From Cladorhizidae sp. MBARI D1340-BT2 (Eukaryota > Porifera > Demospongiae > Poecilosclerida > Cladorhizidae): a stretch of DNA of 64,000 nt. Below the pieces are notes generated by a model. That model searched no databases, was not told the origin of the DNA, and worked only from the letters and a program-made list of their open reading frames with translations. Each line of letters starts with the position of its first letter. Position 1 is the first letter of the stretch. A program made the translations under genes and the position numbers. The stretch lies in contig JAQNBH010000011.1 in the NCBI GenBank assembly GCA_028752905.1, positions 20,127,909-20,191,908 on the forward strand, written 5' to 3'. Shown piece after piece: positions 24,275 through 33,596 of this stretch.

Positions 24275-24700
24275 TGTGACAGACAGGCTCTGCGAAAAGG
24301 GCCCACTTCGCGCAAGATATAAAATTTGAGTTATTGGCACTATGATATAGCACACCTTATTACCTTCAAAATGGTCTAAGAAGCGTCATCATAGCTAGTT
24401 GGTTCGCTGAGCTACGACCGATCTAACACAGCTAAGTACAAGGCAAGAAAACAGCCTTTGAATGTTTACGACAATTTTGATTTCCGTAATCTTCCGCGTT
24501 ACGCGTTTTGGGGTAGCACGTGATTCTACAAGATACGCCCTTCATTGTTCGTGGAGAAAAGTAACGCTACTTGGAGCTTTACTTCGCTTCCACGGCGCAG
24601 CCCAGGACTTAGAACACCACTAGAGCCACCAAAAACTTCAGGCCTCCATGAATCAAGCAGCTATTCTTAGGAGGAAAAGCAGGTGAGAGATTTTACTAGC
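24275..24700 (+). mobile_element. Diverged end of a TGTGACAG-type DNA transposon
   Basis: The sequence from 24275 (TGTGACAGACAGGCTCTGCG, then AAAAGGGCCC and TCGCGC) aligns with the terminal inverted repeats of the element at 27578-32769. Subterminal matches continue: TTTGAGTTAT, GCAC, TTCAAAATG, AATGTTTAC, TCCGTAAT, CGTTACG and GGGGTAGC appear in the same order as in one or other end of that element. No transposase and no matching second end were found before the 34-bp minisatellite begins. It is either a truncated copy or an element whose interior was replaced by the minisatellite. A splice-donor-like CAGGTGAGAG occurs near 24682. Confidence 0.6.
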
Positions 24701-24704
24701 TGTG

Positions 24705-26470
24705 TTGAACCACCAACTGTAACTTTTTTGTTTAACTAGTACTCTAGCTCACAGTTGGCCATTGTTTAACTTGTTTTCTAAGAAACCCACAGATAGCCTT
24801 TGTTTAACTTGCTTTCTAGCCCACAGTTAGCCTTTGTTCACAGGTAGCCTTTGTTTAACTTCTTTTCTAGCCCACAGTTAACTGTTAGCCTTGTTCACAG
24901 TTAGCCTTTGTTTAACTTGTTTTCTAGCCCACAGTTAGCCTTTATTTAACTTGTTTTCTAGCCAACAGTTAGCCTTTATTTTACTTGTTTTCTAGCCCAC
25001 AGTTAGCCTTTATTTAACTTGTTTTCTAGCCCACATTTAGCCTTTATTTAACTTGTTTTCTAAGAAGCCCACAGTTAGCCTTTGTTTAACTTGCTTTCTA
25101 GCCCACAGTTAGCCTTTATTGAACTTGTTTTCTAGCCCACAGTTAGCCTTTATTGAACTTGTTTCTAGCCCACAGTTAGCCTTTATTTAACTTGTTTTCT
25201 AGCCCACAGTTGGCCTTTATTTAACTTGTTTTCTAGCCCACAGTTAGCCTTTATTTAACTTGTTTTCTAGGCCACAGTTAGCCTTTATTTAACTTGTTTT
25301 CTAGCCCACAGTTAGCCTTTATTTAACTTGTTTTCTAGCCCACAGTTAGCCTTTATTTAACTTGTTTTGTAGTCCACAGTTAGCCTTTGTTTAACTTGTT
25401 TTCTAAGAAGCCCACAGTTAGCCTTTGTTTAACTTGCTTTCTAGCCCACAGTTAGCCTTTATTGAACTTGTTTTGTAGCCCACAGTTAGCCTTTATTGAA
25501 CTTCTTTTCTAGCCCACAGTTAGCCTTTATTTTACTTGTTTTCTAGCCCACAGTTAGCCTTTATTGAACTTGTTTTATAGCCCACAGTTAGCCTTTGTTT
25601 AACTTGTTTTCTAAGAAGCCCACAGTTAGCCTTTGTTTAACTTGCTTTCTAGCCCACAGTTAGCCTTTGTTTAACTTGATTTCTATACCACAGTTAGCCT
25701 TTGTTCACAGGTAGCCTTTGTTTAACTTGTTTTCTAGCCCACAGTTAGCCTTGTTCACAGTTGGCCTTTGTTTAACTTGTTTTCTAGCCCACAGTTGGCC
25801 TTTATTTAACTTGTTTTCTAGCCCACAGTGAGCCTTTATTTAACTTGTTTTCTAGCCCACAGTTGGCTTTTATTTAACTTGTTTTCTAGCCCACAGTTAG
25901 CCTTTATTTAACTTGTTTTCTAGCCCAGTTAGCCTTTATTTAACTTGTTTTGTAGTCCACAGTTAGCCTTTGTTTAACTTGTTTTCTAAGAAGCCCACAG
26001 TTAGCCTTTGTTTAACTTGCTTTCTAGCCCACAGTTAGCCTTTATTGAACTTGTTTTCTAGCCCACAGTTAGCCTTTATTGAACTTCTTTTCTAGCCCAC
26101 AGTTAGCCTTTATTTAACTTGTTTTCTAGCCCACAGTTAGCCTTTATTGAACTTGTTTTATAGCCCACATTTAGCCTTTGTTTAACTTGTTTTCTAAGAA
26201 GCCCGCAGTTAGCCTTTGTTTAACTTGCTTTCTAGCCCACAGTTAGCCTTTGTCTAACTTGATTTCTAGCCCACAGTTAGCCTTTGTTCACAGGTAGCCT
26301 GGTTTAACTTGTTTACTAGCCCACAGTTAGCCTTGTTCACAGTTAGCCTTTGTTTAACTTGTTTTCTAGCCCACAGTTAGCCTTTATTTATTTAGCCCAT
26401 AGTTAGTGTTTAGTTTCTAGCCCATAGTTAACTTCTTTCTAGCCTACAGTTAGTGTTTATTAAACTTAGT
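24705..26470. repeat. 34-bp minisatellite, about 50 units
   Basis: The unit is CCCACAGTTAGCCTTTA then TTTAACTTGTTTTCTAG. Variants recur together: a 4-bp insertion giving CTAAGAAGCCCACAG, a TTGTTCACAG form, and GAACTT for TAACTT. The grouped recurrence (for example near 25060, 25405, 25610, 25985 and 26205) indicates duplication of multi-unit blocks. The array starts imperfectly at about 24705 and decays after 26390. Confidence 0.93.
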
Positions 26471-26984
26471 TTCAGTTCAGCAATAAGCCGGCTATTGTCC
26501 TAACCCAGTTTTCTTTCTCTTTTCTCTATTTCGCCTTTCTCTGTTCTTCCGGGTTCGAAAAGTTGCCTTGAAGACTCATCAAAGATTGGGGGAGAATATA
26601 AACTCTACCTTGGACTCTGGATTTTTCTTCGTGTAAAGATAAATGGTGAGCTGTAATTAGAATTGTTTAGTTACTTTCTTTTTGCTTGTTTTGTGATCCT
26701 TATAGCCAGCCTTCGTTTTTAGTAATCAAGCTTTTAGTTTCTTTGGTAGCCAGCAGTCCATCTAGATAGCGCTAGCGTCATTCATTTGTAGCTAGCAGTA
26801 AATCTAGCTAGCTAGTGTCGCTCTATCCAGCAGTAGCTCTAGCTAGCGCTAACGTTTGTTTTACTGGTAGTAATTTTAGTGATACAACAGTTAACCTAGC
26901 GGGTAAATCAAGCTTCTTAGCTCTCATCGAAGTTCACTTGCTACATTACTTATAAGCTGTGCCTAGGTAGATAACTTGCTCTCT
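26471..26984. other. Spacer with GCTAGC cluster, no supported gene
   Basis: A pyrimidine-rich run (about 26505-26550) and a GCTAGC-rich part (26750-26880) are visible. ATG followed by GTGAGC near 26643 could be a splice donor, but no exon is supported. Confidence 0.5.
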
Positions 26985-27577
26985 CTATATATATATATAA
27001 TGAGAGAAGACACTAGTGGGACGCCATCATGACTTGCTCTCTCTATATATATAATGAGAGAGGACACTCATCATAACTTGCTCAATATATATATAATGAG
27101 AGAGGACACTAGTGGTACGCCATCATAAGTTGCTCTCTATATATATATAATGAGAGAGGACACTAGTGGCATGCCATCATAACTTGCTCAATATATATAT
27201 AATGAGAGAGGACACTAGTGGCACGCCATCATAACTTTCTCAATGTATATATAATGAGAGAAGACACTAGTGGCACGCCATCATAACCTGCTCTCTATAT
27301 ATATAATGACAGCGGACACTAGTGGCACGCCATCATAACTTGCTCTATATATAAATATAATGAGAGAAGACACTAGTGGCACGCTATCATAACTTGCTCT
27401 ATATATATATATAATGAGAGAAAACACTAGTGGCACACCATCATAACTTGCTCAATATATATATATAATGAGAGAGGATACTAGTGGCATGCCATCATAA
27501 CTTGCTCAATATATATATATATATATATATAATGAGAGAGGACACTAGTGGCACGCCATCATAACTTGCTCTATATA
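26985..27577. repeat. 54-bp minisatellite, left block (about 11 units)
   Basis: The unit contains GACACTAGTGGCACGCCATC, then ATAACTTGCTCTC, a variable (TA)n tract and ATGAGAGAG. CTCT-(AT)n-ATGAGAG forms an inverted repeat in each unit. The same array resumes at 32770 after the transposon, so the two blocks were one array. The second unit is truncated. Confidence 0.93.
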
Positions 27578-27613
27578 TGTGACAGGATTTGGGAAAAGGG
27601 ATCTTATCGCGCT
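27578..27613 (+). repeat. Left terminal inverted repeat of the 5.2-kb transposon
   Basis: TGTGACAGGATTTGGGAAAA then GGGATCTTATCGCGC. It pairs with 32734-32769. Confidence 0.93.
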
Positions 27614-27691
27614 GAAAATGATTTTGAGTTATAGCACAAAACACAGGAAGTCAGATCAAAATGCTTCGAGCTCTCACACTGTGAACTTGAC

Positions 27692-29726
27692 ATGTTAATC
27701 ATGGGGCAACTTCTGGCGTTGGCGAACACTAGTGAGTCAACCTCCAAAGAAGCCAGGCACACTGCTGCTAAAAGAGTTCGAATTCGCGTATCGTACCAAC
27801 ACCAGAGTCGACAAATTTGTCAAGAAACATTCCTCTTTTTACATACCATTGGTCTGAAGCATTTCAAAAACATCACCAAGAGCTTCCTTGACAACGGTAT
27901 TCTTCCTCGCGTATATGGAAATACGAAGCGTTTACCAAAGTACACTCTATCACTAGTGTCGATTAAGAACATGGTACATTTCCTACTCAATTACACAGAA
28001 GAGAATGGCTTGCTTCTTCCAGGTCGCATCCCAGGGTATCGACAGAGTGACATCAAGCTTCTACCCTCAAGCACCTCCAAACGTGGTATATGGAATATAT
28101 ACACGGCAGCAGTGGAAATGACCATTTTTCATGCTGTTGCATACTCGACGTTCTGTAACTTGTGGCGAACTCTTCTTCCCTCGATCATTCTCATGCGGCC
28201 AATGTCGGATTTGTGTTGGCAATGCCAGCGTAATAGTACCACTGTTGTGCGAGCTGTAAATTCCTCAGAGTCTGAGAAGACAGAAGCACTTGCCAGTGCA
28301 CTGGAGCATCTCCGAATTGTGACAACCGAAAGGTCATTTTATAGGACCAAATCTGACGAATGTAAGAGGTCAATCAGATCTCTCTTCCCAACCAATGTCT
28401 CATTCCAGCCACCTCCTTTGTCTGCACTCACACCTGCAAATTCGAGAGACATCAAAGCTCATTATTCCTTTGATTACGCACAAATGGTATGTATTACACA
28501 AATGGTGTGTATTACTATAAATCCTATAGGTACTAGCTATGTTCACCAGGGTGTTAAGTAGCTTATCCCATGGTTGTGTATCTACAATGTGTACAATGTC
28601 AAAGAGGAGTCATTTATTTGGGTGTTGAGAGTATTATCACACTAGAATAGCACCTTAACATTCAGTTATTGACAAAAGTGTGGGAGTGTCATAGGATATT
28701 TATGTTCGTTTACCTGCACTCCTTGGTTTCTTTTAATCATGTGCCGTAATTCTTGGATATGCATTACCCAGAAGAGACGAAGTGTTACTGATAACAGCAT
28801 GAGACAAAAAATATAAATCATACTACTTTGGATATATTTTGGATAGTAGGGGAATAAAGATTTATTCACATGACATTGTTACCTTCTTTGATAGGTGCAC
28901 CATCCTTCAGATCCTCTCCAGCCAGGTCCCATGTACTTTCTTGTACCTCGGAAGTGCAGTATCTTTGGTGTACACTGCGAAGGAATTCCGAGGCAGGTGA
29001 ACTACCTGACTGATGAGGCCAGCGATTGTGGCAAAGGCGCCAATGTTGTGGTGAGCCAGCTTCATCACTTCCTTGATACTCATGGACTTGGAGAGACAGA
29101 AGTGTTCCTCCATGCTGATAATTGCACGGGACAGAACAAGAACAATTGTATGATGCAGTACTTGTTGTGGAGGACTCTAACAGGAAGGCACAACAAAATC
29201 ACGTTGTCATTTTTGGTGGTAGGGCACACAAAGTTCTCACCAGATTGGTGCTTTGGTCTGCTGAAGAGGAAATACAGAAGGACGAAGATAGGGACATTGA
29301 GTGGCCTAGCAAGTGTTGTCAATTTATCTGCAGATTGTAACTTCGCTCAGTTAGTTGCAACCGAAGATGAAGCAGTCATTGTACCAACATTCGATTGGAG
29401 TACTCTTTTTGCAACTCACTTCAAGAAGATCATTGGCATTAAAAAAACTCCATCACTTTTTCTTTGATAGCCGTGTTCCTGGCAGTGTGTTCGTGAGGGA
29501 CCGATGTGATACAGTGGAACAGGAGATCAAACTCTTCAAACATACTTGGAAACCGCAACAGAATGGTTTGCCACTTGTAATACATCCCATGGGTCTTACT
29601 CTTGAATGGCAATGGTACCTGTATGAGAATATCAGGCAATTTTGTCCTGACTCTGACAAAGACACTACCTGTCCATTACCCCCAAATCCAAAACCAACAA
29701 GCAGGAGCAGTACCCCCAATTTCTGA
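27692..29726 (+). CDS. Two-exon transposase-like protein, HADNCTGQNKNN family, one frameshift
   Basis: Probably the enzyme that moves the enclosing element, inferred from its position inside 36-bp inverted repeats. Exon 1 is 27692-28486 (265 codons). The intron has GTATGT at 28487 and TTTGATAG before 28895. Exon 2 runs to 29726, phase 0, joining FDYAQM to VHHPSDP. An extra A in an A7 run (29441-29447) shifts the frame once; otherwise it is open for about 541 codons. Visible: FLDNGILPRVYGN, GRIPGY, a DLCWQC pair of cysteines, FDYAQ (Asp near 261), PRKCSIFGVHCEGIPRQVNY, HADNCTGQNKNN (Asp near 340), GHTKFSPDWCFG (Asp near 382) and a Pro-rich tail. The three aspartates are candidates for an RNase H-like catalytic triad. 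From memory this resembles a family common in cnidarian, sponge and fish genomes, listed mostly as uncharacterised (DUF7869-like). The start codon is the first ATG after the inverted repeat. Confidence 0.75.
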
Positions 29727-29787
29727 ACAATGAAGTGGAATCTCATCTCAATCTCAAACACACCACATAACTAACAGTAGGAAGCTA

Positions 29788-29828
29788 CAGTAGAGGTAAA
29801 AAAACACTTTACGTACCGTTTGCGTTGG
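29788..29828 (+). repeat. Left terminal inverted repeat of the Tc1/mariner element
   Basis: CAGTAGAGGTAAAAAAACAC then TTTACGTACCGTTTGCGTTGG. It pairs with 32125-32164 with a few gaps. Confidence 0.85.
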
Positions 29829-29875
29829 ACATTTGTGGTACGTTTGAGTCGCAGCGTTGCTGTACCATTCGACAA

Positions 29876-29925
29876 ACGTTCGCCGAACGTTCGCCATACG
29901 TTCGCTAAACGTTGGCCAAAAACGT
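29876..29925 (+). repeat. 11-bp phased ACGTTCGCC repeats, left end of Tc1
   Basis: ACGTTCGCC or a close variant starts at 29876, 29887, 29898 and 29909 (exactly 11 bp apart), and a further ACGTT lies at 29922. One unit per helical turn would present the same face to a bound protein. These are likely transposase sites by position, not proven. Confidence 0.8.
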
Positions 29926-30029
29926 TAGGCAGGGATCGTTAATTGAGCGTTGTAAAATTGAATTTCTCTAGCGCATGCCAGATCGACGAAGGCTAACTGT
30001 CATTGCTCTAGCGGTTATTCTTTTTCAGA

Positions 30030-31200
30030 ATCAAGATGCCTTATTCTATTAGAAGAAACAGAATTGTATTCTTTAGGATCTAGAGGATTCAAGGCTGCAG
30101 CTATCGTCTGTATTTTGAAGGAGCGCCTGACAGCAACAAGGCAAAGCGTCCAGTTTTGTCAAGCACTGCGAGACAGCTATCGCCTTACAGCTGTGGAGCG
30201 GTGGTGGAAAAGATGCTGGAAGATGATGAGAAGACAGCATACCAACTGCAGTTCTCCTTCACAGCGAAGGGAACCCAGACTTGCTTTGCAGGACATTGCT
30301 TATGTTGATATTTTGAGGCAGAGGTAATGCCAACTGATAAGAGAAGCTTGTGTTGAACTAGTTTTGGGATGGAACTATGTGAAAGTTAATATCTAGTGTA
30401 GAAGCTTTCTGTGTCACACTGAAGCTATGTTGGTTGTTAGTGGCTAATGATAATCTAGGCCTGGGTCTTGATGGTATTTTGGTTAGAGCCAATGTGCTGA
30501 TGGGGATAAGCCATTGGATAAAAAAAAATATATATATATATAGTTTAGGGACTTTGTAGATGTTATGGCTTAAGTCTAGGGCAAGATATTGATATAGAAC
30601 ACTGGTGAATTGGTATAGTGACTAATGTAATAACATGATCAATAGCAGTATCATTTATCCCTGTCCTAGGTCAAGAGATTGGAGCGAGATACAGAACCTT
30701 GAAGAGGACAGACGAGTGCACAGTTCAATTGGAAACACATATATAGGCTTTTTTTTGTTGTATAAGGCAGACACAAAAGAACAAGCTAAGATATGATTCA
30801 TGTTGTATTATGGTTGTGTGTGTAATAAGGTGTAGATTTATACTCTTGTTTTAAACCTGTTTATTTTATTATAGCGTGAAACATTTGGTGAAGGTAAATG
30901 TGTGGGCCAGTATTATGAGAGCCCCACTTTTTGTTCAAATTCTTCACTAGACCCTTGTTACCCTTTGTAAAGGATGTTTGCTCCCATCACCGCTTCATGC
31001 AGGACACTGACCCCAAACGTACATCCAGGCTGGCTAAAGAGTTCGATATAAATTGATGGAGGATGCCTCCTGAGTTTCAAGATGCCAACCCCATTGAAGA
31101 CCTGTGACACGAGTTTGAAAGAGTACATCAGGAGAGAAGTGAAGCCCAAGTCCAAAGCTGAATTGGTGGACAGCATAACACAATTTTGATTAACTGTAGA
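30030..31200 (+). pseudogene. Tc1-type transposase relic
   Basis: Two separated parts are readable. The N-terminal part (about 30030-30322) contains VEKMLEDDEKTAYQLQ in one frame, like the DNA-binding half of Tc1 transposases. A GAGGTAATG donor (30324) and a TTTTATTATAG acceptor (before 30874) may bound an intron. The C-terminal part has VKVNVWASIMR, then HRFMQDTDPKRTSRLAKEF (the QDND-PKH catalytic Asp block, with changes), NPIEDL followed by a stop in place of Trp, and REVKPKSKAELVDSITQF in another frame. These match the second Asp and the NPIE-LW block of the DDE/D domain. Several stops and frameshifts make it inactive. Confidence 0.75.
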
Positions 31201-31369
31201 TGTTAGAAGTAGAACAGACACCTGCCACGGGAGGTTTATTTGGAAATCACTTGTGATATCAAGTTGGCAAAACTTTCGTGTGTTTGGGTAGTTAGAGATG
31301 TTAAATTTTCTTATTAAATTATCAATAAGAAGATATAAAATAATGATAATTTCAAAAACAACTATATAG

Positions 31370-31902
31370 TTATTGAACAAGTCCAGTCCTGACCCCACCA
31401 CCACAGATGTAGAGTGAAGAACTGTAATCCTCGTCTTCCATGACAGGCTTGAATTCTTCCTCCATGGCTGCCTGGTAACTGCATTTCAAAATAGTAAATC
31501 ACACCTGAACTTGATTTAAAGAATTTGATTTAAAACTTAACAATAGCTGAAATCTTGCCATTATATATCACCCTCACTGCCTTGGCCTCCCACTCCCATT
31601 GAGGAGCACCCTAAAACATTGCTGCTTGGTACAGCCACCCAGAACTTTCATTCTGCCAGAAGACCAAACGATAGTCAGTATAATTATCATTACTGGATCC
31701 ACTGTTCTAGCTTTTATTTTGGGGGGTTTCGTTTTAAATACTGTATGTAACACTAACAACTAGACTGAAGTAAAGGCTGGGTAACTACCACAGATAGGCG
31801 CTAGCCATTGGAGTTCTACCTAGTGTTACACTTACTGCTCAGAGGAAGGTGGCAGCGAGAGTTCTTCTGTGAGCCATTCCCAGGACAAATCAAAAGTAGA
31901 AG
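31370..31902 (-). CDS. Possible two-exon minus-strand frame inside the Tc1 element (unrecognised)
   Basis: Exon A (31836-31902, 67 nt) is bounded on the minus strand by TTTTGTTGCAG and a consensus donor GTAAGTG, and reads STFDLSWEWLTEELSLPPSS. Exon B (31370-31478) follows GAAATGCAG and reads YQAAMEEEFKPVMEDEDY, then a Gly-rich end and TAA. The splice phases match: CA from exon A plus T from exon B gives an in-frame His codon, and the joined frame has no stop for about 57 codons. No start codon was identified upstream. I do not recognise the product. It could be a fragment of a host gene carried by the element, an accessory frame of the element or a coincidence. Two matched GT-AG signals with matching phase make chance less likely. 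Confidence 0.35.
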
Positions 31903-32044
31903 CTGCAACAAAACAGAACAGTAATCAACAGTAGGCCGACTGACTTGACTTTACGCGCTCTATCGAACACGTGGTGTAGGATACCGAATGTTGATTGCGC
32001 GTTTCGGGTAATTAAATAACGGTTCGTGCGTTGCGTTCGCAATA

Positions 32045-32099
32045 CGTTGCTTGAGCGTTATCTGTGCGTTCCTTGAGCGTTGCTTGAGCATTTCTTAAG
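32045..32099 (-). repeat. 11-bp phased repeats, right end of Tc1
   Basis: On the plus strand CGTTGCTTGAG, CGTTATCTGTG, CGTTCCTTGAG, CGTTGCTTGAG and CATTTCTTAAG start at 32045, 32056, 32067, 32078 and 32089, exactly 11 bp apart. Read inward from this end they give CTCAAGCAACG-type units, the counterpart of the 11-bp repeats at the left end. Confidence 0.85.
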
Positions 32100-32124
32100 A
32101 AACGTTTCTGCGTTGAACGTTTAC

Positions 32125-32164
32125 CCAACGCAACGGTACGTAAAAATTTTTTTGGCCGCTCCTG
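32125..32164 (-). repeat. Right terminal inverted repeat of the Tc1/mariner element
   Basis: CCAACGCAACGGTACGTAAA then a T run and GGCCGCTCCTG, followed by TA. It is the inverse of 29788-29828. Confidence 0.85.
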
Positions 32165-32733
32165 TACATTGCAAATTTGTCCTTTTTTTTTGTATGCTAA
32201 TAATTATTAATGCTAGCCTGTACATACTCTACTTATTTATGCCTAGTGCTAGACCTGGCTAGCGCTTACTTCCAGTACAAATCCAGACTGTTTTGGATGA
32301 ATCTTTAAGCGAATGACTGGAAATTCACAGTCTTCGATTACTTCTTTCCCAAAAGTACCGCCCCACTTTCGACAGCGTCTGCTTCGAAGTCCACAGTCTT
32401 AGTTAGTTAGCCAGCGTTCTATAGTTTTAGTTAGCCAGCGTTCCATAGTTTCACTTTGTCAGACAACAGCTATAGCTATTTACAGTCGTTTCTTTCCCGG
32501 CAAAAGTAGCCCCACCCGTTCGTAACACGGTAATTTACGGAGTAAACATTTTAGCTTTCGTCGTCAACTACAACGCCCAGTTATTGAAATAGTCACGGTT
32601 TTAGCCAGTACTTAAACCTGAAGCTCTCGCTCATATCTTCGGTGTCAGAGCAGCTCTAGACTTGATACAAGGCTTATTTTGAACCTTATAAATCGGGCTT
32701 CAACATGGTATAGCTAACTCATATATTTATTTT

Positions 32734-32769
32734 TGCGCGATAAGGTCCCTTTTCCCAAATCCTGTCACA
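32734..32769 (-). repeat. Right terminal inverted repeat of the 5.2-kb transposon
   Basis: GCGCGATAAGGTCCC then TTTTCCCAAATCCTGTCACA, the inverse of 27578-27613 with one difference (C for T in the ATCTTATC segment). Confidence 0.93.
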
Positions 32770-33596
32770 TATATATAATGAGAGAAGACACTAGTGGCAC
32801 GCCATAATAACTTGCTCTCTATATATATATAATGAGAGAGGACACTAGTGGTACGCCATCATAACTTGCTCTCTCTATATATATATATATAATGAGAGAA
32901 GACACTAGTGGCACGCCATCATAACTTGCTCTCTCTATATATATAATGAGAGAGGACACTAGTGGCATGCCATCATAACTTGCTCTATATATATATAATG
33001 AGAGTGGACACTAGTGGCACGCCATCATAACTTGCTCTATATATATATATAATGAGAGAAGACACTAGTGGCACACCATCATAACTTGCTCTCTCTATAT
33101 ATATAATGAGAGAGGACACTAGTGGCATGCCATCATAACTTGCTCTATATATATATATAATGAGAGAGGACACTAGTGGCACGCCGTCATAACTTGCTCT
33201 ATATATATATATAATGAGAGAGGACACTAGTGGCACGCCATCATAACTTGCTCAATATATATATATATAATGAGAGAGGACACTAGTGGCATGCCATCAT
33301 AACTTGCTCTATACATATATATAATGAGAGAAGACACTAGTGGCACGCCATCATAACTGACTCAATATATATATATATATATATATATAATGAGAGAGGA
33401 CACTAGTGGCACGCCATCATAACTTGCTCTCTCTATATATATAATGAGAGAGGACACTAGTGGCACGCCATCATAACTTTCTCTCTATATATAATGAGAG
33501 AGGACACTAGTGGCACGCCATCATAACTTGCTCTCTCTATATATATAACGAGAGAGGACACTAGTGGCATGCCATCATAACTTGCTCTATATATAT
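32770..33596. repeat. 54-bp minisatellite, right block (about 15 units)
   Basis: Same unit as 26985-27577, with GACACTAGTGGCACGCCATC and variable (TA)n tracts of roughly 4 to 14 repeats. The array ends abruptly at 33596 against the 28-bp array. The minus-strand frame at 32985-33236 is a product of the repeat. Confidence 0.93.

Larger units (their letters stand above)
29788..32164 (+). mobile_element. Tc1/mariner element nested in the 5.2-kb transposon
   Basis: The element begins with CAGTAGAGGTAAAAAAACAC after a TA (29786-29787) and ends as the inverse (CAGGAGCGGCCAAAAAAATT on the other strand) before a TA (32165-32166), the TA duplication typical of the superfamily. The inverted repeats are about 40 bp and share TTTACGTACCGTT-GCGTTGG. 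Both ends have 11-bp phased subterminal repeats. The interior holds a broken Tc1-type transposase (30030-31200) and about 700 bp of further sequence with a possible minus-strand two-exon frame. At 2.4 kb it is longer than a typical Tc1 element. Confidence 0.85.
27578..32769 (+). mobile_element. 5.2-kb DNA transposon with 36-bp terminal inverted repeats
   Basis: Both ends start with TGTGACAGGATTTGGGAAAA and continue as an inverted repeat to TTATCGCGC, differing at one base in about 36. It is flanked on both sides by the same 54-bp minisatellite and lies in a (TA)n tract, so the exact target duplication cannot be fixed (TATA or longer). The interior holds a two-exon transposase-like gene near the left end and, after it, a nested Tc1/mariner element (29788-32164). 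Without that insertion the element would be about 2.8 kb. The right interior (32167-32733) has a 24-bp direct repeat (AGTTAGCCAGCGTT at 32405 and 32429). I cannot assign a named superfamily from the ends. Confidence 0.88.

Noticed and set aside
24705..26470. CRISPR-like look of regular 34-bp repeats (also the 24- and 28-bp arrays)
   Set aside because: The units are contiguous with no unique spacers, in a eukaryotic context.
26551..26560. GGGTTCGAAA resembling a tRNA internal B box
   Set aside because: No A box at the right distance and no cloverleaf could be drawn.
24600..26643. A host gene with exons ending at CAGGTGAG (24682) and ATGGTGAGC (26643)
   Set aside because: Only donor-like strings are present; no open frame or acceptor links them across the 34-bp array.
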